Assembly (NCBI GenBank): GCA_963716115.1
Contig: CAVQSZ010000032.1
Location: forward strand, 99,524 to 163,523
Reading direction: 5' to 3'
From: AP-15 sp963716115
GTDB taxonomy: Bacteria; Pseudomonadota; Alphaproteobacteria; ATCC43930; CGMCC-115725
Length of the DNA stretch: 64,000 bases
A program made the position numbers and the translations under genes. Under the pieces are notes generated by a model, which saw nothing but the letters and a program-made list of their open reading frames with translations, had not been told where the DNA came from and searched no databases. Of this stretch, positions 8,731 to 17,354 are shown one piece after another. Every line of letters starts with the position of its first letter. Position 1 is the stretch's first letter.

Positions 8731-9489
8731 ATGCGCGTGCTTCTTGTCGAGGATGATCCCGCCATGGCCAACGGCATCAAGCTGATGCTGAGAAAGGAGA
8801 ATTTCATTTGCGACAGCACTGACCTCGGCGAGGACGGGCTGGAGATCGGCAAGCTCTACGATTACGACATCATCCTCCTCGACCTGATGCTTCCGGACAT
8901 CGACGGGTACGAGGTGCTGCGGCGATTGCGCGCAGCCCGCGTGCGCACGCCGATCCTGATCCTCTCCGGCCTCGGCGAGCTCGACCACAAGATCAAGGGG
9001 CTGGGCTTTGGCGCCGATGATTTTCTGACCAAGCCGTTCGACCGCCGCGAGCTGGTCGCCCGCATCCAGGCGATCGTGCGGCGCGCCAAGGGTCACGCGG
9101 AATCGGTGATCCGCACCGGCAAGCTGGTGGTCAACCTCGACAGCCGCGTCGCCACCGTCGACGACCGGCCGCTGCACCTGACCGGCAAGGAATACGGCAT
9201 CCTCGAGCTGCTGAGCCTGCGCAAGGGCACCACCCTGACCAAGGAGATGTTCCTCAACCACCTCTATGGCGGGATGGACGAGCCCGAGCTCAAGATCATC
9301 GACGTCTTCGTGTGCAAGCTGCGCAAGAAGCTCGCCCAGGCGACCGGCGGCAAGCATTACATCGACACCGTGTGGGGCCGCGGCTATGTGCTGCGCGACC
9401 CGACCGAGGCGGTCGGCGCCGCAAGCGCCATGCCCGCGGCGATCGCCCCGGGCAGCGACGAGGGGCGCCACGCCACGGTGGCGGCTTAG
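8731..9489 (+). CDS. ctrA: Cell-cycle response regulator CtrA
   Basis: A 252-residue OmpR-family regulator. The receiver domain starts MRVLLVEDDPAMA, with phosphoacceptor Asp51 in IILLDLMLP. The winged-helix domain contains LLSLRKGTTLTKEMFLNHLY and PELKIIDVFVCKLRKKL, nearly identical to known CtrA. It binds TTAA-N7-TTAA sites to control replication initiation, division and polar functions, and is phosphorylated through CckA and ChpT. The C-terminus extends about 15-20 residues beyond the usual length and ends TVAA, compatible with the Ala-Ala end that ClpXP recognises in Caulobacter CtrA. GGAGG precedes the ATG by 5 bases. The stop codon overlaps that of the convergent chpT. Confidence 0.95.
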   Translation: MRVLLVEDDPAMANGIKLMLRKENFICDSTDLGEDGLEIGKLYDYDIILLDLMLPDIDGYEVLRRLRAARVRTPILILSGLGELDHKIKGLGFGADDFLTKPFDRRELVARIQAIVRRAKGHAESVIRTGKLVVNLDSRVATVDDRPLHLTGKEYGILELLSLRKGTTLTKEMFLNHLYGGMDEPELKIIDVFVCKLRKKLAQATGGKHYIDTVWGRGYVLRDPTEAVGAASAMPAAIAPGSDEGRHATVAA

Positions 9490-10094
9490 ACCGCGGCCGC
9501 GGTCAGCCGAACCCGCCCGGGCTCGGCGGCCGCGGCGATCAGCCGGCAGCCGAGGCGGCGGGCGAGCAGGCCGGCGAACCCGGCCTGCACGCCGCGCGCG
9601 CTCAGCGCGGCGGTCGGCGTCGACAGCGCCAACGCGGCCTCGGCCGACAGCGCCGCCCCCTGGCCGACCGCGTCGAGCTCCAGACCGGCCGCCGCGCCGA
9701 GCGCGAGGCGGCCGCCGCGCGGCAACGCCTCGGCCCCGACCAGCAGCAGGTTGCAGGCGAGCTTCTGCCGGTCGAGCGGCAGGGCGCGGACCGCTTGCCG
9801 GTAATCGCATTCGATCCCGGTCTTGGCGAAAAACCGGGAAGCGAGCTCGCAGGGCGCGGGGCCGGTCATCGTCGCATCGCCGCTGAAGCCGTAGGCGAAG
9901 CGGTAGAATTCGAGCCGGCCGGCGGCTTGTCGCGCGCTCTGTGCGACGAGCGCCGCAGCCTCGGCGGCAAACCCGGCGTCCTCCTCGGCGAAGAGCTCGA
10001 CGCCGGCGCCGATGGCGGTCACCGGGCCGACCAGCTCGTGGCACAGCCGCGCCGTCAGCAGCTCCAGCATCCGCAGGTCGCGCGCGCCGCCCAT
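9486..10094 (-). CDS. chpT: Histidine phosphotransferase ChpT
   Basis: About 200 residues with the ChpT arrangement: a helical dimerisation domain carrying the phosphoacceptor His in LTARLCHELVGPVTAIGAGVE, then a degenerate ATPase-like domain (LDRQKLACNLLLVGAEALPRGG). ChpT passes phosphate from the hybrid kinase CckA to CtrA and CpdR. Start 10094 puts the His helix about ten residues in. A start at 10151 would add 19 residues of low-complexity sequence, and neither start has a strong ribosome binding site. Its stop codon overlaps the ctrA stop, so target and donor of the same phosphorelay are convergent neighbours. Confidence 0.85.
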   Translation of the reverse strand: MGGARDLRMLELLTARLCHELVGPVTAIGAGVELFAEEDAGFAAEAAALVAQSARQAAGRLEFYRFAYGFSGDATMTGPAPCELASRFFAKTGIECDYRQAVRALPLDRQKLACNLLLVGAEALPRGGRLALGAAAGLELDAVGQGAALSAEAALALSTPTAALSARGVQAGFAGLLARRLGCRLIAAAAEPGRVRLTAAAV

Positions 10095-10183
10095 CGCGTC
10101 ATGCTGGCACGCCGCGGCGGCCCCCGCAATCACGCGAGGGGCGGCCGGCAAAGGGCGGCCGGCGAGGGGGCGGCAGGCGACGC

Positions 10184-10214
10184 TTGCCCCGGCGGCGGCG
10201 GCAGCTGATATAGT
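10184..10214 (+). promoter_or_regulatory. Candidate promoter for the SRP RNA
   Basis: TTGCCC at 10184-10189 and TATAGT at 10209-10214 (or GATATA at 10207, giving 17-bp spacing) lie just before the expected 5' end of the small RNA at about 10220. The fit is moderate. Confidence 0.4.
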
Positions 10215-10219
10215 GGCGT

Positions 10220-10317
10220 CGGGAGCCCGGCGGCGGACAGGCCTCTCGCCAACCCGGTCAGGTCCGGAAGGAAGCAGCCGTAACGAGTCCCGGCCTGGGT
10301 CGTTGCCCGGTCTCCCA
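10220..10317 (+). ncRNA. ffs: Signal recognition particle RNA (4.5S type)
   Basis: The segment contains the highly conserved SRP domain IV: GGTCAGGTCCGGAAGGAAGC, then AGCCGTAACGAG with the GGAA tetraloop and the asymmetric internal loop bound by Ffh. The 5' GGGAG at 10221 pairs with CTCCC at 10312, closing a long hairpin of about 98 nt. This RNA forms the SRP with Ffh and targets membrane proteins to FtsY and the translocon. Its place immediately before dnaX-ybaB-recR is a frequent bacterial arrangement. The ends are set by pairing only and could shift by a few bases. Confidence 0.93.
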
Positions 10318-10336
10318 CCCTCGATCGGTTTCGCGC

Positions 10337-12160
10337 ATGAGCCAACCGGCGACCGCCTACCGCGTCCTCGCCCGCAAGTACCGACCCCAGACCTTCGCCG
10401 AGCTGATCGGGCAGGAGGCGATGGTGCGCACGCTCTCGAACGCCATCGCGACCGGCCGCATCGCCCACGCCTTCATCCTGACCGGGGTGCGCGGGGTCGG
10501 CAAGACGACGACCGCGCGGATCATCGCCCGCGCCCTCAACTGCGTCGGCCCCGACGGCGCGGGCGGGCCGACCGCCATGCCGTGCGGCGAGTGCCTGCAC
10601 TGCCGGTCGATCGCCGAGGACCGCCACGTCGACGTGATCGAGATGGACGCGGCCTCGCGCACCGGGGTCGACGACATCCGCGAGCTGACCGACGGGGTGC
10701 GCTACCGGCCGGTGTCGGCGCGGCGCAAGGTCTACATCATCGACGAAGTCCACATGCTCTCGAAGAACGCCTTCAACGCCTTGTTGAAGACCCTCGAGGA
10801 GCCGCCGCCGGCCGTCGTCTTCGTCTTCGCCACGACCGAAATTCAAAAGGTGCCGGTGACGGTGCTGTCGCGCTGCCAGCGCTTTGCGCTGCGCCGGGTC
10901 CCGGTCGAGCTGCTGATCCCCCACTACCGCGCGATCGCCGCGGCCGAGGGGGTCGAGGTCGACCCGGCGGCGCTGGCGCTGATCGCCGCGGCGGCCGACG
11001 GGTCGGTGCGCGACGGGCTGTCGCTGCTCGACCAGGCGATCGCGCTGTGCGGCGGCCGGGTCGGGGAAGCCGCCGTGCGCGACATGCTCGGCGTCGCCGA
11101 TCGCGGCGCGGTGTTCGATCTCTTCGAGAGCGTGCTGGGCGGCGACGCCGCCGATGCGCTGGCGCGGATGGACCGGCTCTATCGCGAGGGCGCGGACCCG
11201 CTTTTGGTGCTGCAGGACCTGCTGGACCTCAGCCATTTCGTGACCCGGCTCAAGCTCGCGCCCGAGGCCGGGGCCGGCGACCCGATCGTCGAAGGCGACA
11301 TCGCGCGGGCCCGCCCGCTCGCCGAAAAGCTGGCGATGCCGGCGCTGGCGCGCGCCTGGCAGATGCTGTTGAAGGGGCTGGGCGAGGCGCAGGCCGCGCC
11401 CTCGCCGATGCAGGCGGCCGAGATGACGCTGGTGCGCCTGGCCTATGTGGCCGATCTGCCGGCCCCGGCCGAGCTCGTCCGAGCGGTCGCCGAGGCGGGC
11501 TCGCGCCCGATCGCGGGCCTCGCCGAGGCGCGACGGCCCGAGCTTGCCGCCTCGCCGCCGTCCCCCTCGCCGCCGTCTCCCTCGCTGCCGTCTCCGGCGC
11601 TGCCGTCCCCCTCGCTGCCGTCGCGGGCGCCGCCGGCGGAGCGGCCGGGCGACGGCGCCGCGCTGCGGGCTGCGGTCGAGCCGGCCGAGGCCGGCGAGGG
11701 CGCGCAGCCGCAGGCGGCCGCGCCGGAGCCGATGCCGCAGAGCTTCGCCGAGGTCGTGGCGCTGTTCGACAAGCGGCGCGAGGCGCTGCTGCGCTCGCAC
11801 CTCGCGGGCCACCTCCATCTGGTCCATTTCGAGCCCGGCCGGATCGAGTTTAGGCCGGCCGCCGGAGCGCCGCGCGACCTCGCCAATCGGCTCGGCCGAT
11901 TGCTCGGCGAGTGGACCGGCGCGCGGTGGCTGATCGCGGTTTCCGAGGCCGAAGGCGAGCCGACCCTGCGCGAGCAGGCCGAACGGCGCGAGGCCGCGCT
12001 GCGGAACGAGGCCGCCGCCCACCCGTTGGTTCAGGCGGTGCTCGACGCCTTCCCCGGCGCCGCGATCGCCTCGGTGCGCGAGCGCTTCACCGCGGCGGCA
12101 CAAGAGGCGGAGGGCCTCGACCCGGCGGACGAGGCGACCACAGAAGAGGACGAGGCATGA
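10337..12160 (+). CDS. dnaX: DNA polymerase III subunit gamma/tau
   Basis: A 607-residue clamp-loader ATPase. Walker A is GVRGVGKT at 50-57, zinc Cys lie in CGECLHC, Walker B is VYIIDEVHML, and the sensor region is FATTEIQKVPVTVLSRCQRF. Domain III and a Pro/Ser-rich linker follow, then a C-terminal tau-like region (PQSFAEVVALFDKRREALL). It loads the beta clamp and couples polymerase to helicase. The linker carries five 15-bp repeats at 11555-11629. No slippery A-tract for a gamma frameshift is evident. The stop TGA overlaps the ATG of ybaB (ATGA), so the two are translationally coupled. Confidence 0.97.
   Translation: MSQPATAYRVLARKYRPQTFAELIGQEAMVRTLSNAIATGRIAHAFILTGVRGVGKTTTARIIARALNCVGPDGAGGPTAMPCGECLHCRSIAEDRHVDVIEMDAASRTGVDDIRELTDGVRYRPVSARRKVYIIDEVHMLSKNAFNALLKTLEEPPPAVVFVFATTEIQKVPVTVLSRCQRFALRRVPVELLIPHYRAIAAAEGVEVDPAALALIAAAADGSVRDGLSLLDQAIALCGGRVGEAAVRDMLGVADRGAVFDLFESVLGGDAADALARMDRLYREGADPLLVLQDLLDLSHFVTRLKLAPEAGAGDPIVEGDIARARPLAEKLAMPALARAWQMLLKGLGEAQAAPSPMQAAEMTLVRLAYVADLPAPAELVRAVAEAGSRPIAGLAEARRPELAASPPSPSPPSPSLPSPALPSPSLPSRAPPAERPGDGAALRAAVEPAEAGEGAQPQAAAPEPMPQSFAEVVALFDKRREALLRSHLAGHLHLVHFEPGRIEFRPAAGAPRDLANRLGRLLGEWTGARWLIAVSEAEGEPTLREQAERREAALRNEAAAHPLVQAVLDAFPGAAIASVRERFTAAAQEAEGLDPADEATTEEDEA
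11555..11629 (+). repeat. Five 15-bp repeats in the dnaX linker
   Basis: Five tandem 15-bp units encode (P/L)PSPS, (P/L)PSPA or PSRA pentapeptides (PPSPS, PPSPS, LPSPA, LPSPS, LPSRA). They make a flexible linker between the ATPase core and the C-terminal region of DnaX. Copy number may vary between strains. Confidence 0.85.
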
Positions 12161-12480
12161 AGAATATCGGCCAGCTGATGAAGCAAGCCCAGGCGATGCA
12201 GGAGAGGATGGCCGAGCTGCAGGCCGGGCTCGAGGCCGTCGAGATGACCGGCGTCGCCGGCGGCGGCATGGTCGAGCTGACGTTGAACGGCAAGAGCGAC
12301 CTCAGAAAGATAAAGCTCGACAAGGCCTTGCTGGACCCGGACGAGGTCGAGGTGCTGGAGGATCTGATCCTCGCCGCGTACAACGACGCGCGCCAGAAGG
12401 TGGCGGCCCATGCCGAGGCGGAGATGCACAAGCTGACCGGCGGGCTGCAGTTGCCGGGAGGCCTGAAGCTGCCGTTCTGA
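12157..12480 (+). CDS. ybaB: YbaB/EbfC nucleoid-associated protein
   Basis: A 107-residue protein starting MKNIGQLMKQAQAMQERMAEL, the family's N-terminal helix, followed by GGGMVELTLNGKSDLRKIKLD and a C-terminal helix and tail ending GLKLPF. It forms tweezer-like dimers that bind DNA. The gene overlaps the dnaX stop by four bases and ends five bases before recR, forming the standard dnaX-ybaB-recR operon. Confidence 0.95.
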   Translation: MKNIGQLMKQAQAMQERMAELQAGLEAVEMTGVAGGGMVELTLNGKSDLRKIKLDKALLDPDEVEVLEDLILAAYNDARQKVAAHAEAEMHKLTGGLQLPGGLKLPF

Positions 12481-12484
12481 CGGC

Positions 12485-13066
12485 GTGTCCGAGCTCGACA
12501 TCCTGATCCGCCTTCTCGCGCGCCTGCCGGGGCTGGGGCCCCGCTCGGCGCGGCGCGCGGCGCTGCACCTGATCAAGCGCCGGGAGAGCCTGCTCGAGCC
12601 GCTGGCGGCGGCGCTGGCGCGGGCGGCCGAGGCGATCCGGCCGTGCCCGGTATGCGGCAATTTCGACTCCGGCGAGCCCTGCGCGATCTGCCGCGACCCC
12701 GAGCGGGACGAGGCCGCGATCTGCGTTGTCGAGGACCTCGCCGACCTTTGGGCGCTGGAGCGCACCGGCGCCTTTCGCGGCCGCTACCACGTGCTCGGCG
12801 GGACCTTGTCGGCGCTCGACGGCGTCGGCCCCGAGGATTTGAAGATCGAGCGCCTGCTGGCGCGGCTGAAGCCGGGCCAGGAGCTGATCCTGGCGTTGAA
12901 CGCGACCGTCGAAGGCCAGACCACCGCGCACTACATCGCCGACCGGGTGGCCGGGGCCGGGGTCAGGGTGTCGCGGCTGGCGCAAGGCGTGCCGATCGGC
13001 GGCGAGCTCGATTACCTCGACGACGGCACCCTGACCGCCGCGCTCAAGGCGCGGCGGGCGCTGTAG
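12485..13066 (+). CDS. recR: Recombination protein RecR
   Basis: A 193-residue protein with the full RecR order. An N-terminal helix-hairpin-helix (LPGLGPRSARR) is followed by a four-Cys zinc finger at Cys54, 57, 66 and 69, and a Toprim domain (VVEDLADLWALERTGAFRGRYHVL). The C-terminal YIADRVAGAGVRVSRLAQGVPIGGELDYLD completes it. It works with RecO and RecF to load RecA on gapped DNA. Translation begins at GTG 12485, right after ybaB. The restriction-modification island begins about 230 bp downstream. Confidence 0.96.
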   Translation: MSELDILIRLLARLPGLGPRSARRAALHLIKRRESLLEPLAAALARAAEAIRPCPVCGNFDSGEPCAICRDPERDEAAICVVEDLADLWALERTGAFRGRYHVLGGTLSALDGVGPEDLKIERLLARLKPGQELILALNATVEGQTTAHYIADRVAGAGVRVSRLAQGVPIGGELDYLDDGTLTAALKARRAL

Positions 13067-13294
13067 CGGCGGCGGGCTCCTGCTGCTCGCCACCGGGGAG
13101 CGGTTCAGCGTGGACAATCCGATATATCCCGCCGTCGGGCTCTGCCGGAGCGGCGCGTCGGGCTGGACCATCGCAGCCGAAGCCAAACCGGCCAACACCG
13201 GCGGACAATCGGCTTGCCGGTCTATCGAGAGCCGATTTCTATCGGGCTGCATAGGCCGGGCGATGCGCCGATTCGGCCGTCCTTCCGATAAGCT

Positions 13295-14590
13295 GTGGCG
13301 TCACCAGCGCTCCCGGCCGCGCCCATCGGGCGCGCCTTCACCTTGGAGCCGGGCTGGGATAATTCTACCGTTGATGCAGATGTCGAGCGCCGGGGTCGAG
13401 AGGTGTGGTCGGATTACCGTCGATATCGGGTCACGGCGCAGGCCCGCCAGCCTCTTGTAGGCTTCATGCAGGAGGCGCTTGTGGCCTCAGGCTGCCGGAT
13501 CATCGCCGCCGCCGATCCGCGAGAAGCGCCCTTTCGCATGACATTCGAGACCCCCGACGGTGAAAGGCTGGGGATCGTCGCCTACGCGTTCTTGATAACC
13601 CGAACGCCCACGCTGAACCGCCCGTCGGACGAGAGAAGCTTCCAAATAAAATACGGATCAAAGCGAAACAGCGACGATCACGATATTTGGCAAGATCCCG
13701 CCGGCCTGTACACCACGCTGCTCCTTGGCATCGATCCCGCCGGAGGGTTTTTCGTCGGCGCCGACCCGGAGCTGCACAATCCGACAAAGCTTTTCATCAA
13801 ATTCGAATTCAAGGATGAGCATGCCCAAGCGATCGAATCCGCCGGATGGAGCATATGGGAACGACAGAAACGGACGCAGGGGCGCGAAGAGCCTGTAGAG
13901 ATCGTTGTCGGAGGAGTGAAGGACAATTTCTTACGCTATATTTATTTTGAACGTGCTGCAAAAGGCTTGGACCAGGGGCACCGCCAGCTGCTTGCGGAAC
14001 GCTCGGATTATTTCCGTCCTGCGGCGATGCAGCACGAGATGCTCGGCGAGGTGCCGGCCGCCCCTCATTCGCTCGCTCGCGAGTTCGACATGAGCCCGGC
14101 CGAGATTCTTGAGCTCATTGCTAACGCGCGGCGTCTAAAGATGGCCGTGCGAGGGTGGGTTGCCGAGGAGCATCTGCGTGCGGCCATAGCAGGAATGCCT
14201 GAAATCGAGGAGTGCCGCAGGCTCGACGAAGAGGGTGGTCCGGATCTGGCCGTTCGTCTTTCCGGCGGGCCCCTTCTAACCGTGGAGTGCAAGAATGTGC
14301 TGCGCCGCACCTCGGCGCGGGGCTACGCCCGTGTGGATTTTCAGCGGACCCGGGCATCGAAGGCGGACCCGTGCTCCCGTTATTATTCCGAAAACGAGTT
14401 TGACGTGCTCTGCGCTTGCCTGCACGCCGTGCGGCTGCAGTGGGAGTTCGCTTACATTCGGCCGATGCGGCTTCACCCCCACCTGAAATGCCTGGGAAAG
14501 CTCGCGAGCAATGTCGTTGTCGATCAGCGATGGAGCGACAGCATTCTACCGCTGCTGAGAGAAGCATCCCTGCAAAGGCAGAGGCTGTAG
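13295..14590 (+). CDS. Putative type II restriction endonuclease, PD-(D/E)XK type
   Basis: A 431-residue protein of no family I can name. Near the C-terminus it carries GGPDLAVRLSGGPLLTVECKN: Pro316-Asp317 and Glu331-Cys-Lys333 match the PD-(D/E)XK nuclease motif with the right spacing. Its stop codon touches the ATG of the cytosine methyltransferase, and a vsr gene follows, so the context strongly favours a restriction enzyme. The N-terminal 300 residues (LNRPSDERSFQIKYGSK, LTTLLLGIDP-like segments) probably hold specificity or dimer contacts. The start is GTG 13295 without a clear ribosome site, so a later start is possible. The base composition is visibly less GC-rich than neighbours, suggesting transfer. 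Confidence 0.72.
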   Translation: MASPALPAAPIGRAFTLEPGWDNSTVDADVERRGREVWSDYRRYRVTAQARQPLVGFMQEALVASGCRIIAAADPREAPFRMTFETPDGERLGIVAYAFLITRTPTLNRPSDERSFQIKYGSKRNSDDHDIWQDPAGLYTTLLLGIDPAGGFFVGADPELHNPTKLFIKFEFKDEHAQAIESAGWSIWERQKRTQGREEPVEIVVGGVKDNFLRYIYFERAAKGLDQGHRQLLAERSDYFRPAAMQHEMLGEVPAAPHSLAREFDMSPAEILELIANARRLKMAVRGWVAEEHLRAAIAGMPEIEECRRLDEEGGPDLAVRLSGGPLLTVECKNVLRRTSARGYARVDFQRTRASKADPCSRYYSENEFDVLCACLHAVRLQWEFAYIRPMRLHPHLKCLGKLASNVVVDQRWSDSILPLLREASLQRQRL

Positions 14591-15844
14591 ATGAGCGCTT
14601 TAAAGGTGATAAGCCTCTATACCGGAGCGGGGGGGCTCGATTTAGGTTTCGAGGCCGCAGGTTGCAAGACCGTTGCCGCCGTCGAGCTCGATCACGATTG
14701 CTGCCGCACCATTTCAGCCAATCGCGGCTGGCGGGTTCTGGAAGGCGACATTGGAGCGATCGAGGCATCGGATATCCTCAATGCCGCCGATGCGAAAGCG
14801 GGAGAGGTCGATCTGCTGATCGGGGGACCTCCCTGCCAACCGTTCTCGAAATCGGGCTATTGGGCGTCGGGTGACGCAAAGCGGCTGCTCGATCCGAGGG
14901 CTTCGACGATCGGGGCGTTCCTCCGCGTGCTTCGTGAGGTCCGTCCCCGCGCCTTTCTGATAGAAAATGTCGAAGGGCTGGGATATCGCGGAAAGAGCGA
15001 GGGTCTTGACCTGATTTCACAAGTGGTTGCAGAGATCAATCGCACCACCCACAGCAACTATGCATTATCCATCGCGGTTCTGAACGCGGCAGATTTCGGC
15101 GTTCCGCAGCATCGGCGACGTTTATTCGTGGTCGCATCGAGGGAAGGCAAGCCGTTCCGCTTTCCATCGGCCACCCATGCATCGGCGGACGGGAACGGCG
15201 CGGATGACGAGCGCCCAGGATATCTGACCGCCTGGGACGCCATAGGAGACCTTCCCGGCGAGACCAACGAAGATCTGCGCATACGAGGCCGCTGGGCGGA
15301 TTTGCTGCCGTCGATACCGGAGGGCTGCAACTACCTCTGGCACACCGAGCGGATGGCGGGGCTGCCGCTCTTCGGCTGGCGGCGGCGGTACTGGTCCTTT
15401 CTGCTGAAGCTGGCGAAAGACCGGCCTGCCTGGACCTTGCAGGCGGCGCCCGGCCCGGCCACCGGGCCGTTTCACTGGATGAACCGGCGGCTGAGCGCCC
15501 GCGAGATGTGCCGGCTGCAGACGTTTCCGCCGGGCATGGAAATCGCCGGCTGCTATTCCTCGGTCCAGCGCCAGCTTGGGAATGCCGTGCCGTCGCTTCT
15601 CGCCGAGGTGCTCGCCCGGGAAATCAGAAAGCAGCTCTTCGGCCTCCCGGCAAAATCCGCAGACCCCGTTCTCAGCTTGGCGCGAGCCCAAGAGCCGGCT
15701 CCCGCGCCCGAGCCGGTGCAGCCCGTGCCTGGTCGTTTCCATTCGCTGATCGGCCGCCATGCGGCTCATCCGGGAACCGGCAGGGGGTCAGGCGCCGCTC
15801 GTCGGCTCGCCGCGCAAGAAGCTCTCGATCTTTCCGCTCAATGA
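14591..15844 (+). CDS. DNA (cytosine-5) methyltransferase
   Basis: A 417-residue Dcm-type enzyme. Motif I is LYTGAGGLDLGFEAAG, motif IV is GGPPCQPFS with catalytic Cys82, motif VI is LIENVEG, motif VIII is VPQHRRRLFVVAS and motif X is RQLGNAVPSLLAEVLA. It transfers methyl from SAM to C5 of cytosine and would protect host DNA from the nuclease encoded immediately upstream. The target sequence cannot be deduced from the recognition region. An unconserved tail of about 60 residues overlaps the convergent vsr gene by 57 bp. Confidence 0.95.
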   Translation: MSALKVISLYTGAGGLDLGFEAAGCKTVAAVELDHDCCRTISANRGWRVLEGDIGAIEASDILNAADAKAGEVDLLIGGPPCQPFSKSGYWASGDAKRLLDPRASTIGAFLRVLREVRPRAFLIENVEGLGYRGKSEGLDLISQVVAEINRTTHSNYALSIAVLNAADFGVPQHRRRLFVVASREGKPFRFPSATHASADGNGADDERPGYLTAWDAIGDLPGETNEDLRIRGRWADLLPSIPEGCNYLWHTERMAGLPLFGWRRRYWSFLLKLAKDRPAWTLQAAPGPATGPFHWMNRRLSAREMCRLQTFPPGMEIAGCYSSVQRQLGNAVPSLLAEVLAREIRKQLFGLPAKSADPVLSLARAQEPAPAPEPVQPVPGRFHSLIGRHAAHPGTGRGSGAARRLAAQEALDLSAQ

Positions 15845-16216
15845 GGCGGGCTGCGCCGTTTCGCATTCCCAGACCACGAGGACCCTCCACCCAATCGCGT
15901 CGAGAGCCGAGCGCGAGGCCATATCTCGCGCGGTCGTCCGCTCCAGCTTTGGCAGCCAGTATTCGAGCCTCGTCTTCGGAAGGCGCGCGAGCCTGCATCC
16001 GTTGTGCTGATGCCAGAAGCAGCCATTGACAAAGATCGCCTTCCGGAGCTTCGGGAACGCCAAATCCGGCGTTCCGGGCAGGTCTCGGCGGTAGAGGCGA
16101 TATCGGAACCCGAGGCGATGGGCGAGACGCCGCACCACCAGCTCGGGACCGGAATCGGTCTTTCGGATGCGCCGCATATGGGCGCTGCGTTGTTCCGGGG
16201 TCAGCCGGTCCGGCAA
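15788..16216 (-). CDS. vsr: Very short patch repair endonuclease Vsr
   Basis: A 142-residue protein matching Vsr throughout: LTPEQRSAHMRRIRKTDSGPELVVRR, FRYRLYRRDLPGTPDLAFPK with the catalytic Asp, AIFVNGCFWHQHNGC with zinc and active-site His/Cys, and VVWECE near the end. It nicks next to T in T:G mismatches formed when 5-methylcytosine deaminates. Its place tail-to-tail with the cytosine methyltransferase gene fits that role exactly. Translation probably starts at TTG 16216, since the next ATG would remove conserved LTPEQR. Confidence 0.93.
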   Translation of the reverse strand: MPDRLTPEQRSAHMRRIRKTDSGPELVVRRLAHRLGFRYRLYRRDLPGTPDLAFPKLRKAIFVNGCFWHQHNGCRLARLPKTRLEYWLPKLERTTARDMASRSALDAIGWRVLVVWECETAQPASLSGKIESFLRGEPTSGA

Positions 16217-16241
16217 CCCACGTCGATCCCGTGCGGCAGCG

Positions 16242-17186
<945 letters not shown>

Positions 17187-17254
17187 CCTCTCCTCCCGCA
17201 ATGGCAGGCCCGAAGCTAGACCCGGCGGCGCGCCGGGGCAATGTCTCAGCCTTG

Positions 17255-17331
17255 CAGGATGGGTTGAGCGAAGCGAAACCCATGTGCTGCGGCGGGTGCG
17301 ATGGGTTTCGCGATGCTCAACCCATCCTACA
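17255..17331. repeat. Palindromic intergenic repeat, GGATGGGTTGAGC family
   Basis: A long imperfect inverted repeat: GGATGGGTTGAGC and GCGAAACCCAT on the left pair with ATGGGTTTCGC and GCTCAACCCATCC on the right around a central loop. It lies between HMG-CoA lyase and the CDF transporter genes. It is of the REP-like kind scattered in proteobacterial intergenic DNA and could also act as a bidirectional terminator. Confidence 0.8.
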
Positions 17332-17354
17332 GCCGGCTGCCGGGATTTCCGCCA

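Noticed and set aside
11550..11640. A programmed frameshift site in dnaX
   Set aside because: The repeat region is Pro/Ser coding and in frame; there is no A-rich slippery heptamer or downstream stop close enough.
13110..13460. A 116-codon frame between recR and the restriction nuclease
   Set aside because: It overlaps the start of the nuclease gene in another frame, lacks a ribosome site and has no recognisable protein features.
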